A stretch of DNA of 64,000 bases from Pseudomonadota bacterium (GCA_027622715.1 JAQBYN010000006.1:53424-117423), one strand, 5' to 3'. Positions 45,750 to 54,974 are shown, numbered from the stretch's first letter. Made by a program: numbers and translations. The notes: generated by a model not told the origin, from the letters alone.

Positions 45750-46879
45750 GCGGGATGGGCCGAACAAAGCGGCGTCAGGAGATCGCGCAGGTGCCGCGCG
45801 GCGCCGGCTAACGAGCGGTCCTGAGCGACAAATGCGGCGGCCTGGCGGGACATTGTCGTGCGCAACTGTGGGTCGCCGAGCAACTGCCGGGTCATGATCG
45901 CCAGCGCTTTATGATTTCGGGGTGGGCCGAGCAGCGCGGTCACTCCGTCTTGCACGACATCCGGCACGCCGCGTTCGTTGCCAGCGACAACCGGGCACCC
46001 GGCGGCTTGCGCCTCGAGGAACGCCATACCGAAGGCTTCGTCGACCGCAGGCCAAAGATAGACGTCGGCGGCTGCATAAAACGGCGGTAGATCCTCCGGA
46101 GTGCAGGCACCAACGAAACGAATTTGGTCTTGCCACGGGGCTAGCGCTAATTTGATCTCGTCTGCGGCGGGTCCATCGCCGACAATGAGATAACGAAAAT
46201 CGGCGTCGCCAATTTCGGCGAGAACTTGCGCGATCACCTTGTAAGATTCGCGTTTTGCGTCCTCGCGCATCATCGCGACCGTCAGTATCCAGAGCCTTTG
46301 TGACTCAATGTTGTAGCGCGTCGCAATTTGGGCGCGCAGTTCGGCGCGTCGCTCGGCCGCGCGCGCGTACGGCGTGTGATCGAGGAATGGCGGGAAGAAG
46401 ACATTGCGTTGTGGGTCGCGGACCAGCGGCGCGATGCAATTCATGTCGAGCCGGGTTGGACTTAGCACCAGATCGGCGGCGGCAATCGCCGCGCCCGCGG
46501 CATCGTGACCGAGCACCCAGGGACCGCCGGTGCGTTTGGGTGCGTAGGATGCTTCGGCAATCACATAGGGAATGCGCAGCGCCCGGCACACCGTTGGTCC
46601 GATCCAATCCGGCGCCTTGTAATAGACGTGGTAGGTGAACCAAAGATCGGGCGGGTCGTCACGCCATTCAGCGATCAACCGTTCGGCTTCGTGCGCCGCC
46701 GCCTCTTGAACAGCGGCGAGGTCGGCGGGATCGCGGCGCCAGGTGCGCAGCGTCGAGGCCACTGTTGGCGTGTAGCCGGCTTGCGTGAGGGCGGCCAGGA
46801 ACAACCGCGCGATACTGCGATCACCCGATGGCACGGTGTGATCGGGGGGCTTCATTGGCGCGTAGAACGCGACGCGCAT
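45746..46879 (-). CDS. Glycosyltransferase family 4 protein 1
   Basis: A 377-residue GT-B glycosyltransferase. MRVAFYAPMKPPDHTVPSGDRSIARL forms the N-terminal fold, LWFTYHVYYKAPDWIGPTVCRAL the acceptor side, and PPFYAAADVYLWPAVDEAFGMAFLEAQAAGCPVVAGNERGVPDVV the retaining GT4 E-x7-E region with two glutamates. It probably adds a hexose to a lipid- or polymer-linked intermediate in the cytoplasm. It is separated from the next upstream GT4 gene by one base and overlaps the phosphatase gene by four bases. The donor is unknown. Confidence 0.9.
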   Translation of the reverse strand: MRVAFYAPMKPPDHTVPSGDRSIARLFLAALTQAGYTPTVASTLRTWRRDPADLAAVQEAAAHEAERLIAEWRDDPPDLWFTYHVYYKAPDWIGPTVCRALRIPYVIAEASYAPKRTGGPWVLGHDAAGAAIAAADLVLSPTRLDMNCIAPLVRDPQRNVFFPPFLDHTPYARAAERRAELRAQIATRYNIESQRLWILTVAMMREDAKRESYKVIAQVLAEIGDADFRYLIVGDGPAADEIKLALAPWQDQIRFVGACTPEDLPPFYAAADVYLWPAVDEAFGMAFLEAQAAGCPVVAGNERGVPDVVQDGVTALLGPPRNHKALAIMTRQLLGDPQLRTTMSRQAAAFVAQDRSLAGAARHLRDLLTPLCSAHPA

Positions 46880-46880
46880 G

Positions 46881-48131
46881 TCACTCGGCGGCGAGTCGGT
46901 GGCGCAACCCGAATCGGTCGGCCAGAATTGCTAGACCCGCGTCCAATCCAAACGCGGTGCGCACCCGGCGTTCGCCAGCCGCGCCGTAGGCAGCGCGCAA
47001 GGCCGGATCGCCGATGAGTTCGGCCAGTACATCGCTCAAGGCTTGCGCGCGCTCGGGTGGCACCAGGCGACCGGTCTCACGGTCGATGATGAGTTCGGGA
47101 ATGGCAGCGGTGTCGCTGGCAATGCACGCAAGCCTCTGACTTTGCGCCTCCATCAGAACGTTGGGCAGGCCGTCGCGGTCGCCGCTTTGCGCGACGCGAC
47201 TGGCGAGGACGAAGAGGTCCGCGTCCCGGTACAATTGCAGGACATCGGCCTGGGCCAGCGCGCCGCGAAAATCGACGCGGTCGGCAATGTGCAAGTCGCG
47301 CGCAAGGCCGCGCAGCGACACCGCTAGTACGCCGCCACCGACATGGACAAACCGCCAGTGGAGGCTGGATGGAAGTCGCGCCAGCGCTTGCAGGAGCACG
47401 TCGTATCCCTTTTTCTCGACGGCGCGGCCGACCGAGAGAATCATCAGCGGGTGGTAGGGGTCGCTGCCGTCTTTGGCGTCGCGCAGTCCTGGACGTGGCG
47501 GAAACCGTTCAAGATTTAGCCCGTGATAAGACAACGCGACGTTGCCGCTTTCGGTCAGGCTGGCCAGATGCGTGCAATGACCGGCCGTGCAGGTGACGAC
47601 CCAGTCGGCCGCTGCGAGCTTCTCGCGTTTTTCCCAATCGGGGATCGTCCAGATGTCCTTGGCGTGGGCCGAGAAAGAAAATGGCAAACCGCGCATCATC
47701 GCGGCATAGCGGGCGACCGATCCCGGCGTATGCATAAAATGCGCATGCAGGCGCGTCATGGTCTGTGGGATTTCGGCGGCAAGAACCAATGCTTGGCCGA
47801 AACGCCGAATCCGATTTGGCGTGCGATCGCGCAACAGGTCGCGGAACCAGACGCGCCGCGCATCGCGGTAGCCCGGCAGCCGCCGCGCGGTTTGCCAACC
47901 GCGCAAGACGCGCATTGGTTCTTGATAGAGGTATTCCGGGAGATAAAGGATGGGCGCGCGAATCTCGCGGTGCACCGGGTGGGTCGCTGGATCGGTCGGG
48001 TGGCGCAAGGAAACGATGCGAATATCGAGGCCGAGTTCCTCGAGTGCGCGGATCTCTTGCGCAATGAATGTCTCGGAAAGTCGGGGATACCCCTTTAGGA
48101 CGAATGCGACCGGGCCGGTCACCGCAGACAC
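46881..48131 (-). CDS. Glycosyltransferase family 4 protein 2
   Basis: 416 residues. FVLKGYPRLSETFIAQEIRALEELGLDIRIVSLRHP is a typical start of GT4 enzymes in capsule or exopolysaccharide clusters; LHAHFMHTPGSVARYAAMMRGLPFSFSAHAKDIW, ILSVGRAVEKKGYDVLLQAL (donor-binding), and GDRDGLPNVLMEAQSQRLACIASDTAAIPELI (the E-x7-E type motif region) follow. The second GT4 gene in the operon starts one base after its stop, and the upstream MurG-like gene ends only four bases before its start. It likely extends the same glycan. Confidence 0.91.
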   Translation of the reverse strand: MSAVTGPVAFVLKGYPRLSETFIAQEIRALEELGLDIRIVSLRHPTDPATHPVHREIRAPILYLPEYLYQEPMRVLRGWQTARRLPGYRDARRVWFRDLLRDRTPNRIRRFGQALVLAAEIPQTMTRLHAHFMHTPGSVARYAAMMRGLPFSFSAHAKDIWTIPDWEKREKLAAADWVVTCTAGHCTHLASLTESGNVALSYHGLNLERFPPRPGLRDAKDGSDPYHPLMILSVGRAVEKKGYDVLLQALARLPSSLHWRFVHVGGGVLAVSLRGLARDLHIADRVDFRGALAQADVLQLYRDADLFVLASRVAQSGDRDGLPNVLMEAQSQRLACIASDTAAIPELIIDRETGRLVPPERAQALSDVLAELIGDPALRAAYGAAGERRVRTAFGLDAGLAILADRFGLRHRLAAE

Positions 48132-48135
48132 GGGA

Positions 48136-49386
48136 TCACGCCTGGCGGGGGATCTGATCGTCGTTGGCAGCCTGGGCGACGTCGCTGACCCAAGGTTGGA
48201 TCAGGCGGTTAACGTTCTCGAGGCCTTCGAGGAGGCCCGGCACGACCACGTCGGAAGGAAGTTTTTGCTTGGGCAGGGCGCGGATCGCCGCCGCCATGAC
48301 TTTTGGTTCGAGCGATCCGGTCGCTTCTAGCATCCGGATCAGGCCCAATTCCTGCGCGCGTGACGCGCGGATGTACTGTTCCATCCGCGGCTCGGTGCGC
48401 GGCACCACGATCGCCCGTTTGTCGAGTGAGAGGATCTCGCAAAACGTGTTGTAGCCGCCCATGGCGATGATCCCGGCGGCATTTGCCTCAAGCGATTCCA
48501 TCTGCGGGTCAAAGGTGATGGCCTCGACGCGGCGTAACTTGGCCGCACGCCGTTTGAAGTCGTCTTGGCGTTCGGGCTGCATGAACGGCCCCAACACGAG
48601 AAGCGCCGGATAAGGCAGCAGTGGGTCACTCTCGTAGGCGCGTAGCACCCATTCGATCAACTCTTCGCCGTCGCCGCCGCCGCCTGTGGTCACCAGAAGG
48701 TAGGGTTCCTTGGTGACCTCCGGTGCGGGCCGCGGCAACGCCGCCTTGGGGACGCTGCGCCGTAAATATCCGGTGTAGGTCATTTTGTCGGCGACGCTGC
48801 GCGGCATCGGCAGATCGGCCAGCGGCTCGCAGATTTGTGGCAGGCCGTAGATCCAGATTTCGTCGTAGAGGCGGCGCAGCGCGGGCATCGCGTTCTTGCG
48901 CTGCCACTCGGGGGCCAGCAAGGTCGGCGAATCCATCACGTCGCGCAGGCCCAGCACCAAGCGGGTGCCGCGTTCCTTCAGCCTTTCCAGGGTGTCAGTC
49001 ACTTCGCCGCGCAGGCCCAGCGGCTCTTTGTCGACGATGAACACGTCGGGATCGAAGATATCCGCGGTGTGGCGGATGATCGACGAGCGCATCGACAGGG
49101 TCTTCTCAAGGTCGATGTCGAGATTCAGGGTCGTATATTCGCCGTTGCGCAGCTTGATGACGCCCGGCACGCGGATAAAGTCGACCCGGGCGCGGAAGTC
49201 AAAACTGCCGATAATCGGCGAGCCCGACAAAATCAGGACCGACAGGTGCTCGTACTGACGCACCAGCGAATGGGCGATCGCGCGGCAGCGGCGCAAATGC
49301 CCCAATCCCATGGTGTCATGGCTGTAGATCAAGACGCGGGCGCTGGCCCCGTCGTCCCTCCGTCTTTGAGTCACTTCTCCCGGCAT
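48136..49386 (-). CDS. MurG/GT28-like glycosyltransferase 2, first gene of the operon
   Basis: 416 residues: VLIYSHDTMGLGHLRRCRAIAHSLVRQY at the start, PDVFIVDKEPLGLRGEV, MTYTGYLRRSV, YLLVTTGGGGDGEELIEW, and IAMGGYNTFCEILSLDKRAIVVPRTEPRMEQYIRAS, the pattern of the predicted glycosyltransferase group related to MurG. It is the first gene of the seven-gene minus-strand operon and is divergent from the large ABC-like gene (start 49512), so the 125 bases between them hold the promoters. The enzymatic role is inferred only. Confidence 0.85.
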   Translation of the reverse strand: MPGEVTQRRRDDGASARVLIYSHDTMGLGHLRRCRAIAHSLVRQYEHLSVLILSGSPIIGSFDFRARVDFIRVPGVIKLRNGEYTTLNLDIDLEKTLSMRSSIIRHTADIFDPDVFIVDKEPLGLRGEVTDTLERLKERGTRLVLGLRDVMDSPTLLAPEWQRKNAMPALRRLYDEIWIYGLPQICEPLADLPMPRSVADKMTYTGYLRRSVPKAALPRPAPEVTKEPYLLVTTGGGGDGEELIEWVLRAYESDPLLPYPALLVLGPFMQPERQDDFKRRAAKLRRVEAITFDPQMESLEANAAGIIAMGGYNTFCEILSLDKRAIVVPRTEPRMEQYIRASRAQELGLIRMLEATGSLEPKVMAAAIRALPKQKLPSDVVVPGLLEGLENVNRLIQPWVSDVAQAANDDQIPRQA

Positions 49387-49511
49387 GGACGGGACTATGG
49401 CATAGCCTCTAACGCTGGCCCAAACGCAAATTTTGTCTATGCTGCGGTATCTTAGACGGCGTTAGGACGGTGCGGCGGCGGGGGGCGGCACCGGGCAGGG
49501 CAGGCGCGTTC

Positions 49512-52196
49512 ATGGAAAAGAGTATTTTTAAGTACATCCTGCGCTACAGCGCGCGGCAGCAGATCAACTTGACCATTTTGGCCGCGATTTCGTTTCCGTT
49601 CGTCTACGCGTTCTACGAGTTGCCCAAGCTCATCATCAACAAGGCGATTCAGGTTAATCCAGAGGATTTCCCGCGCCCTTTTGAGCTTTTTGGGATCGAC
49701 TTTGGTGCTCTGGGGGTTCCCGAAGTTGGCCAGTTGCCGTGGTTGTTCTCGCTTTGTGCCCTGTTTTTGGTGCTGGTCCTGATCAACCAGGGCTTCAAGT
49801 ACGTCATCAACGTCTACAAAGGCCTGACCGGCGAGCGCATGCTGCGGCGCCTGCGCTATGACCTGTACGGCCGGGTCCTACGCTTTCCCAAGAGCACATT
49901 CCGCAACATGTCGCAGGGCGAGATCATTCCGATGATCACCGCCGAAGTCGAACCACTTGGGGGCTTCATTGGCGATGCCTATTCGCAACCGTCCTTCCAA
50001 GGCGGCCAACTACTCGTGATTCTTGGCTTCCTGTTTGCGCAGGACTGGAGGATGGCGACGGCGGCGGTGGCCCTCTACCCATTGCAGCTCTACATCATTC
50101 CAAAGCTGCAAAAGCGGGTGAACTTGCTCGGCAAGGAGCGTGTTCGTTTGGTCCGCCAGCTCTCGGATCGAATCGGCGAGACGGTCAACGGCGTTGAAGA
50201 CATCCATGTTCACGATACGTCGCGCCGCGAGCGCGCCGAATTCGCGCGACGCTTGGGCACGATCTTTACGGTCCGCTACAAAATCTACCGGCAAAAATTT
50301 GTCATCAAGTTCATCAACAACTTTATCCAGCAGCTTGGGCCGTTCTTTTTCTATTCGATCGGCGGGTACCTAGCGATCAAAGGCCAGCTAGAGGTCGGCA
50401 CATTGGTTGCGGCGATTACGGCGCACAAAGATCTGGCCGCTCCTTGGAAGGAATTGCTCAACTATTACCAGCAGCAAGCAGATGCCCGGATCAAGTATGA
50501 AGTGGTCGTTTCGCAGTTCGAGCCGGTCGGTCTGCTCGATGCCGAAATGCAAGAACAAGAACCTGAAACCGACGTTGCGCTCGTAGGCGACGCGGCGCTG
50601 GTTAATGTCAAACTCTACGACGACCAAGAGACGGCGGTGGTCGACGGCGCAAATCTCAAATTTAGCCTGGCCGAGCGAATCGCCCTGGTCGGACCGCCCG
50701 GCAGCGGTCGCGAAGATTTGGCGATGTTGCTGGCCCGCCTGGTTACGCCGTCGGCTGGGTCGATCACCGTCGGCGGCGCCGACCTTGCTAAAGCGCCCGA
50801 GGCGATCATCGGGCGACGAATGTCCTATGTGGGCGCAGGCGGTTTCGTCTTTGCGGCGACGGTGGGGGACAACCTCTACTACGGCCTGCGGCACAAGCAG
50901 CTGCGGGCCAATATCGACGAAGCGGCGGCGCAGGAACACGATGCGGCAACAAGCGAAGCGCGCGCAGCCGGCAACTCGGTTGACGACATGCGCGCCGAGT
51001 GGACCGACTATGCGGGCGCCGGCACCGACGGCCCGGATGCTCTTGCAATCCGGGCGCTCGACGTTCTGGACATGGTCGAGTTGACGAGTGACGTCTATCA
51101 ATTTGGTCTGCGCGGCTCGATTGATCCGAAATCCGAACCGCAGATCGCGCAGGCCGTGCTGCGCGCGCGCATGCGGTTGCGCGAGAGGTTGGATGCCGAC
51201 GAGACCGCGGGCCACTTGGTCGAGCGCTTTGATCGCGCGCTGTACAATGCCAACGCGACGGTGGGTGAAAACCTGGTGTTCGGGAATCCGGTCGGCGATG
51301 CGTTCAACATGGACCGCCTGGGCGAAAACGCTTACGTCCTTGAAATCCTCGAGAAGGCCGGGCTTACCGAGAAAGCGCTGCAGACTGGCCACCAGATCGC
51401 CGCGACGATGGTCGAGTTGTTTGCCGACTTGCCGCCAGATCACGAGTTCTTTCAGCAGTTCAGCTTTATCTCGTCGGAGGACCTGCCGGTATACCAAGCC
51501 ATTCTGGGTCGCGTCGGCAAGGATCATTTGGATCAGCTCAAGCCTGACGAGCGCGCGCGGATCATATCGTTGACGTTCCTGCTTATTCCGGCGCGTCATC
51601 GCCTAGGCATCATGACCGAGGAGTTTCAGGGTCAGATCCTTGAGGCCCGCAAGATGTTCGCTGAGAACATGCCGGAGAATCTCCGCGGCGCTATCGAATT
51701 TTACGAATCCGAAAACTACATTGCGGCCAGCAATCTTCAGGACAATATCTTGTTCGGGAAGGTGTCTTATGGCGAAGCCGAAGCCGCGTCGCGTGTGGGT
51801 CAGTTGCTATCGGATGTTATCGCAGAAACCGATCTCCGCGAGACCGTGGTGCGCGTCGGGCTCAATTTCCACGTCGGCATCGGTGGCACGCGGTTGACCC
51901 CGGCCCAGCGTCAAAAGCTGATTCTGGCCCGCTCATTGATAAAGCGGCCAGACCTGATGATTGTGGCTGATGGACTGTCTTCGGTCGATCCGGCAACCCT
52001 GGCGCGCATCGTCGAACGCGTGGTCGAGGAATTCCGCGGCCGAAGCTTGGTTTGGCTGGTGCAACTCGCTGAACTCGCGGCACGGTTCGATCGTGTTGTC
52101 GTCATGAGAAGCGGTAAGATAGTGAAGTCCGGTACTTTCGAAGAACTCAACGGATCAGGCGACGGTCTGGCTAATCTGATTGAAGACAAGGCCTAG
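49512..52196 (+). CDS. Large ABC-exporter-like protein with degenerate, expanded nucleotide-binding domain
   Basis: An 894-residue protein. Residues 1-340 resemble an ABC exporter membrane domain (hydrophobic helices near 20-40, 75-95, 165-190, 275-300, and coupling-helix-like stretches GERMLRRLRYDLYGRVLRFPKSTFRNMSQGE). The following NBD keeps the fold but has lost key residues. The Walker A position reads GPPGSGRE (394-401, Arg and Glu where Lys and Ser/Thr belong). The signature reads LTPAQRQ (795-801), Walker B ends DG rather than DE (Asp820, Gly821), and the H-loop histidine is Gln851. A 300-residue helical insertion holds three Q-loop-distal motifs (449-458, 582-591, 740-749). It is probably a non-hydrolysing membrane protein. 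The cyclic-nucleotide-binding gene starts 13 bases after its stop. Confidence 0.86.
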   Translation: MEKSIFKYILRYSARQQINLTILAAISFPFVYAFYELPKLIINKAIQVNPEDFPRPFELFGIDFGALGVPEVGQLPWLFSLCALFLVLVLINQGFKYVINVYKGLTGERMLRRLRYDLYGRVLRFPKSTFRNMSQGEIIPMITAEVEPLGGFIGDAYSQPSFQGGQLLVILGFLFAQDWRMATAAVALYPLQLYIIPKLQKRVNLLGKERVRLVRQLSDRIGETVNGVEDIHVHDTSRRERAEFARRLGTIFTVRYKIYRQKFVIKFINNFIQQLGPFFFYSIGGYLAIKGQLEVGTLVAAITAHKDLAAPWKELLNYYQQQADARIKYEVVVSQFEPVGLLDAEMQEQEPETDVALVGDAALVNVKLYDDQETAVVDGANLKFSLAERIALVGPPGSGREDLAMLLARLVTPSAGSITVGGADLAKAPEAIIGRRMSYVGAGGFVFAATVGDNLYYGLRHKQLRANIDEAAAQEHDAATSEARAAGNSVDDMRAEWTDYAGAGTDGPDALAIRALDVLDMVELTSDVYQFGLRGSIDPKSEPQIAQAVLRARMRLRERLDADETAGHLVERFDRALYNANATVGENLVFGNPVGDAFNMDRLGENAYVLEILEKAGLTEKALQTGHQIAATMVELFADLPPDHEFFQQFSFISSEDLPVYQAILGRVGKDHLDQLKPDERARIISLTFLLIPARHRLGIMTEEFQGQILEARKMFAENMPENLRGAIEFYESENYIAASNLQDNILFGKVSYGEAEAASRVGQLLSDVIAETDLRETVVRVGLNFHVGIGGTRLTPAQRQKLILARSLIKRPDLMIVADGLSSVDPATLARIVERVVEEFRGRSLVWLVQLAELAARFDRVVVMRSGKIVKSGTFEELNGSGDGLANLIEDKA

Positions 52197-52208
52197 GGGG
52201 AGAACCGC

Positions 52209-52667
52209 GTGAGCCTCAATGAAGAAGTCGAACTGCTGCGAAACGTGCCGCTGTTCGCGAATCTCGAACCGTCCAAGCTGAAACTTCTGGCCTTTACCAG
52301 CGAGCGCCTGACCTTCCGCAAGGATCAGGACTTGTGCACCGAAGGCGATATGGGCGATGCGGCATTCATCATCATCGAAGGCGAGTGCGACGTACTGATC
52401 TCCACGGCGGGCGGGGCGATGACCTCGGTCGCAAAAGCGAAGAAGCATGACTTCGTTGGGGAAATCGCGATCCTGTGCGATGTGCCGCGGACCGCGACTG
52501 TGCGCGCACTGCGCGACGTAACGGTGCTGCGCATTTCGAAAGAACTCTTCTTCCGGCTGGTGCGCGAGTTTCCCGAAATGGCGGTCCAGATTATGCGCGA
52601 ACTGGCGGCGCGGGTGGAACGGACCAACTCGCAATTGGCCCGCGCATTGGGTCGCGCCTCGAACTAG
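52209..52667 (+). CDS. Stand-alone cyclic-nucleotide-binding domain protein
   Basis: A 152-residue protein made only of a Crp-type nucleotide-binding domain plus a short helix. EEVELLRNVPLFANLEPSKLKLLAFTSERLTFRKDQ starts the beta-roll; FVGEIAILCDVPRTATVRA is the phosphate-binding cassette with Gly84, Glu85 and Arg94, so nucleotide binding should work, and the Thr after Arg is a residue linked to cGMP preference in some families. There is no helix-turn-helix, so it is not a transcription factor. The GTG start has GGGGGAGAA upstream and lies 13 bases after the ABC-like gene, suggesting it signals to that protein. Confidence 0.9.
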   Translation: MSLNEEVELLRNVPLFANLEPSKLKLLAFTSERLTFRKDQDLCTEGDMGDAAFIIIEGECDVLISTAGGAMTSVAKAKKHDFVGEIAILCDVPRTATVRALRDVTVLRISKELFFRLVREFPEMAVQIMRELAARVERTNSQLARALGRASN

Positions 52668-52675
52668 CGCGCCGC

Positions 52676-53467
52676 TTAAACCTCAAGGTCGATCAGCACC
52701 GGCACGTGGTCGGACGGGTTTTTCCAACCGCGCACGCGGTCGGCGATCTCCATTGTCGTCAAGTTGCGTCTCAGGGCGTCGTTGATCCAGATGTGATCGA
52801 GGCGGCGGCCTTTGTTGGCGCGGCGCCAGTCAGCTGCGCGGTAGCTCCACCATGTGTAAAGCGTTTGGTCCGGCGGCACGATCTGCCGCATTGCGTCAGT
52901 CCAGCTGTGCGCTGCAAAGGCGCGATCATAGTGTTCGACCTCAACCGGGGTGTGCGACACGATTCGCAACAGTTGTTTATGCGACCAGACGTCGGTCTCG
53001 AGCGGGGCAACGTTAAGGTCGCCGACCAGGACGCGCGGCTTCTTGTCGAGGGCAGCGCCCCAAGTTTCAAGCTCGCGGTAAAACCGCAATTTTTCGTCGA
53101 ATTTCGGATTCGCCGCGGGGTCGGGCACGTCGCCGCCGGCCGGAATGTAGAAGTTGTGAACCTCAACGCCGGACGGCAACGTCGCAAAAACATGACGGGC
53201 GTCGGCGCTGCCGCACCATTGGCGCGTCCCGACCGCGGTAAGCGGCAGGCGCGAGACGATGGCGACGCCGTGATAGCCCTTTTGACCATGGATCGCGAAG
53301 TGGCTGTAGCCGAGATCCTCAAACCCGGCGCGGGGGAATTTCTCGTTCACCACCTTGGTTTCCTGGAAGCAGATAACATCCGGTTTCCAGGTTCGTGCGA
53401 AGCGCCGCGCCAGCGTCAGCCGGTGGCGGATCGAATTGATGTTCCAGGTGGCAATGCGCAACGCCAT
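52676..53467 (-). CDS. xthA: Exodeoxyribonuclease III
   Basis: A 263-residue AP endonuclease / 3'-exonuclease for base-excision repair. RIATWNINSIRHRL, ICFQETKV (metal Glu), GYHGVAIVSRLPL, VGDLNVAP (catalytic Asp/Asn), RRLDHIWIND and SDHVPVLIDLEV (final Asp/His) are all present. The start at 53467 gives MALRIATWN as in relatives; the longer frame above it overlaps the neighbouring hypothetical gene. It is the last gene of the ftsK-lolA side block and converges with the cyclic-nucleotide-binding gene at nine bases. Confidence 0.96.
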   Translation of the reverse strand: MALRIATWNINSIRHRLTLARRFARTWKPDVICFQETKVVNEKFPRAGFEDLGYSHFAIHGQKGYHGVAIVSRLPLTAVGTRQWCGSADARHVFATLPSGVEVHNFYIPAGGDVPDPAANPKFDEKLRFYRELETWGAALDKKPRVLVGDLNVAPLETDVWSHKQLLRIVSHTPVEVEHYDRAFAAHSWTDAMRQIVPPDQTLYTWWSYRAADWRRANKGRRLDHIWINDALRRNLTTMEIADRVRGWKNPSDHVPVLIDLEV

Positions 53468-53477
53468 CGGGCGCCGC

Positions 53478-54104
53478 TCAGAAGATCGAGAAGGTGGTGC
53501 CGACAACGCCAAATGGCAGTCGCCCGTTCTCGAACAGGCGAAACTTGAGCGCAAACGCGTGGTCGCCTTCGGCCCCGGCGGCAAGCACCAACGAAGCCTG
53601 ATAGGCGCCCGCCACGGCCCAACCGGCTGCGGCATTGAGGAACGAATCTTCGTCGGATTCGGGCTGGAACCCGGCGTCGATCGCGGCGCTGCTGATTGCC
53701 TCGACCGCCGCCCCGGCGCATTGCCCCGAAACATGATTGAGCGCGTTGAGGAGTTCGGCTTCGTCAACATGTTCAAGCGCTTGGGTGATGAGGCCGGCTT
53801 TGAGCTGTTCCTCGGTCTCCCACCAGTCGCTGTTCCAGTTGGGGTTCTCGGCGACCTCGACGGCCTCATCCCACGTCGAGACCAGCGCCACCGCCGCATC
53901 GGGAAATCCTGCCGAGCCTAGGTAGGCAGTAGCGGTTGCGATGTCTTCGGCGCTCAGCGGTTCGCCGACGCGGCTGAACCAAGGGACGTCAACAACGGTG
54001 CGGACAAACCGCGCCATGATGGTTAAGCGCTGAATTTGCTGATCGAGGACTTCGTCGTAAAACTCTTCTTCTTCGGTGACGTCGCTGTCCTCACCCTGAG
54101 TCAT
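53478..54104 (-). CDS. Hypothetical acidic alpha-helical protein
   Basis: 208 residues with an acidic N-terminus (DSDVTEEEEFYDEVLDQQIQ), mostly predicted helical, and several Trp-containing stretches (PNWNSDWWETEEQLKAGLITQAL). No signal peptide, membrane segment or known motif that I recognise. It overlaps the stop of the amidotransferase gene upstream by four bases and leads into xthA after about ten bases, so it is translated with them. A housekeeping role is likely from conservation of position, but the function is unknown. Confidence 0.72.
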   Translation of the reverse strand: MTQGEDSDVTEEEEFYDEVLDQQIQRLTIMARFVRTVVDVPWFSRVGEPLSAEDIATATAYLGSAGFPDAAVALVSTWDEAVEVAENPNWNSDWWETEEQLKAGLITQALEHVDEAELLNALNHVSGQCAGAAVEAISSAAIDAGFQPESDEDSFLNAAAGWAVAGAYQASLVLAAGAEGDHAFALKFRLFENGRLPFGVVGTTFSIF

Positions 54105-54871
54105 CGAGCCACCCCGCGGCGTTGTTCCGTCCGTGCGCGTGCGGCGTCGCCAAACGCCTCAAAGAGCGCGCGGTAGAACGGATCCTCCTCGGCCCTGAAT
54201 TCAGGATGCCACTGAACACCGACCGCGAAAGCGCGCGCCGCGTTGACGCTTAGCGCCTCGATCGTGGTGTCGGGCGCGGTCGCTTCGACGGTGGTACCCG
54301 GCGCCGGGCGGTCGATCCCTTGACCATGCAGTGAATTGACCCCGGCGGTGTCGCTGCCTGCCAAGGATTGCAGCAATCCATCGGGCCGCAGGCTGATGTC
54401 ATGGCAATGGCCCATTTGGGCTTCCATCGGTTTGGTGCGGTCCCGGCGATGGTCGATTCGGCCCGGAATTTCGTGCAGGAACTGGTGCAGCGTGCCCCCC
54501 AGCGCGACATTGAACTCCTGAAAACCGCGGCATATTGCAAAGACCGGGACCCCGGCATCGAGGGCGGCGCGAATCAGCGGCAGAGACGATGAATCGCGGT
54601 GCGGGTCGTGCAGATCGCCGTCACGCGCCGGCGGGCCTTCATAGTGATGCGGCTCGATATTGGATGCGCCACCGGTGAGCAGGAGGCCATCGAGGTGGCC
54701 GACAATATCGGCAACGTCGAGATCGCCGCCCAGCGCGGGGATCACCATCGGATGGCATTGTGCGACGCGGGCCACGGCGGCCGCGTTCGAGTGTCCGACG
54801 ATGTGCATCGGGAAGTGACGCATGGTCATCACGCTGGCCGGAATGCCTACCACGGGTCTACTTGCGGTCAT
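54101..54871 (-). CDS. Class I glutamine amidotransferase (gamma-glutamyl-GABA hydrolase, PuuD-like)
   Basis: A 256-residue class I amidotransferase-fold hydrolase. VGIPASVMTMRHFPMHIVGHSNAAAVARV and LLLTGGASNIEPHHY lead to the nucleophile loop VFAICRGFQEFNVALGG, with the catalytic cysteine, and VGVQWHPEF carries the His-x-Glu. It matches PuuD-type enzymes that cleave gamma-glutamyl bonds of polyamine or similar intermediates. The start at 54871 gives a family-size product. It overlaps the next gene by four bases; no polyamine pathway genes are near. Confidence 0.88.
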   Translation of the reverse strand: MTASRPVVGIPASVMTMRHFPMHIVGHSNAAAVARVAQCHPMVIPALGGDLDVADIVGHLDGLLLTGGASNIEPHHYEGPPARDGDLHDPHRDSSSLPLIRAALDAGVPVFAICRGFQEFNVALGGTLHQFLHEIPGRIDHRRDRTKPMEAQMGHCHDISLRPDGLLQSLAGSDTAGVNSLHGQGIDRPAPGTTVEATAPDTTIEALSVNAARAFAVGVQWHPEFRAEEDPFYRALFEAFGDAARARTEQRRGVAR

Positions 54872-54974
54872 TGCGAAGGTCCTACTTGAGGTTCCGGCGA
54901 TCAGCATCAAGACATGCCCGCTGGAACCCCTGATAGAAAGGTATTCCGGGCCCGCTTTCAACCCGGCGTGGCGT

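Noticed and set aside
50388..51599. Long open frame (about 400 codons) on the minus strand inside the ABC-like gene
   Set aside because: It lies entirely antisense to a well-supported gene, has no ribosome-binding site or recognisable motif, and is the usual by-product of GC-rich codons on the opposite strand.
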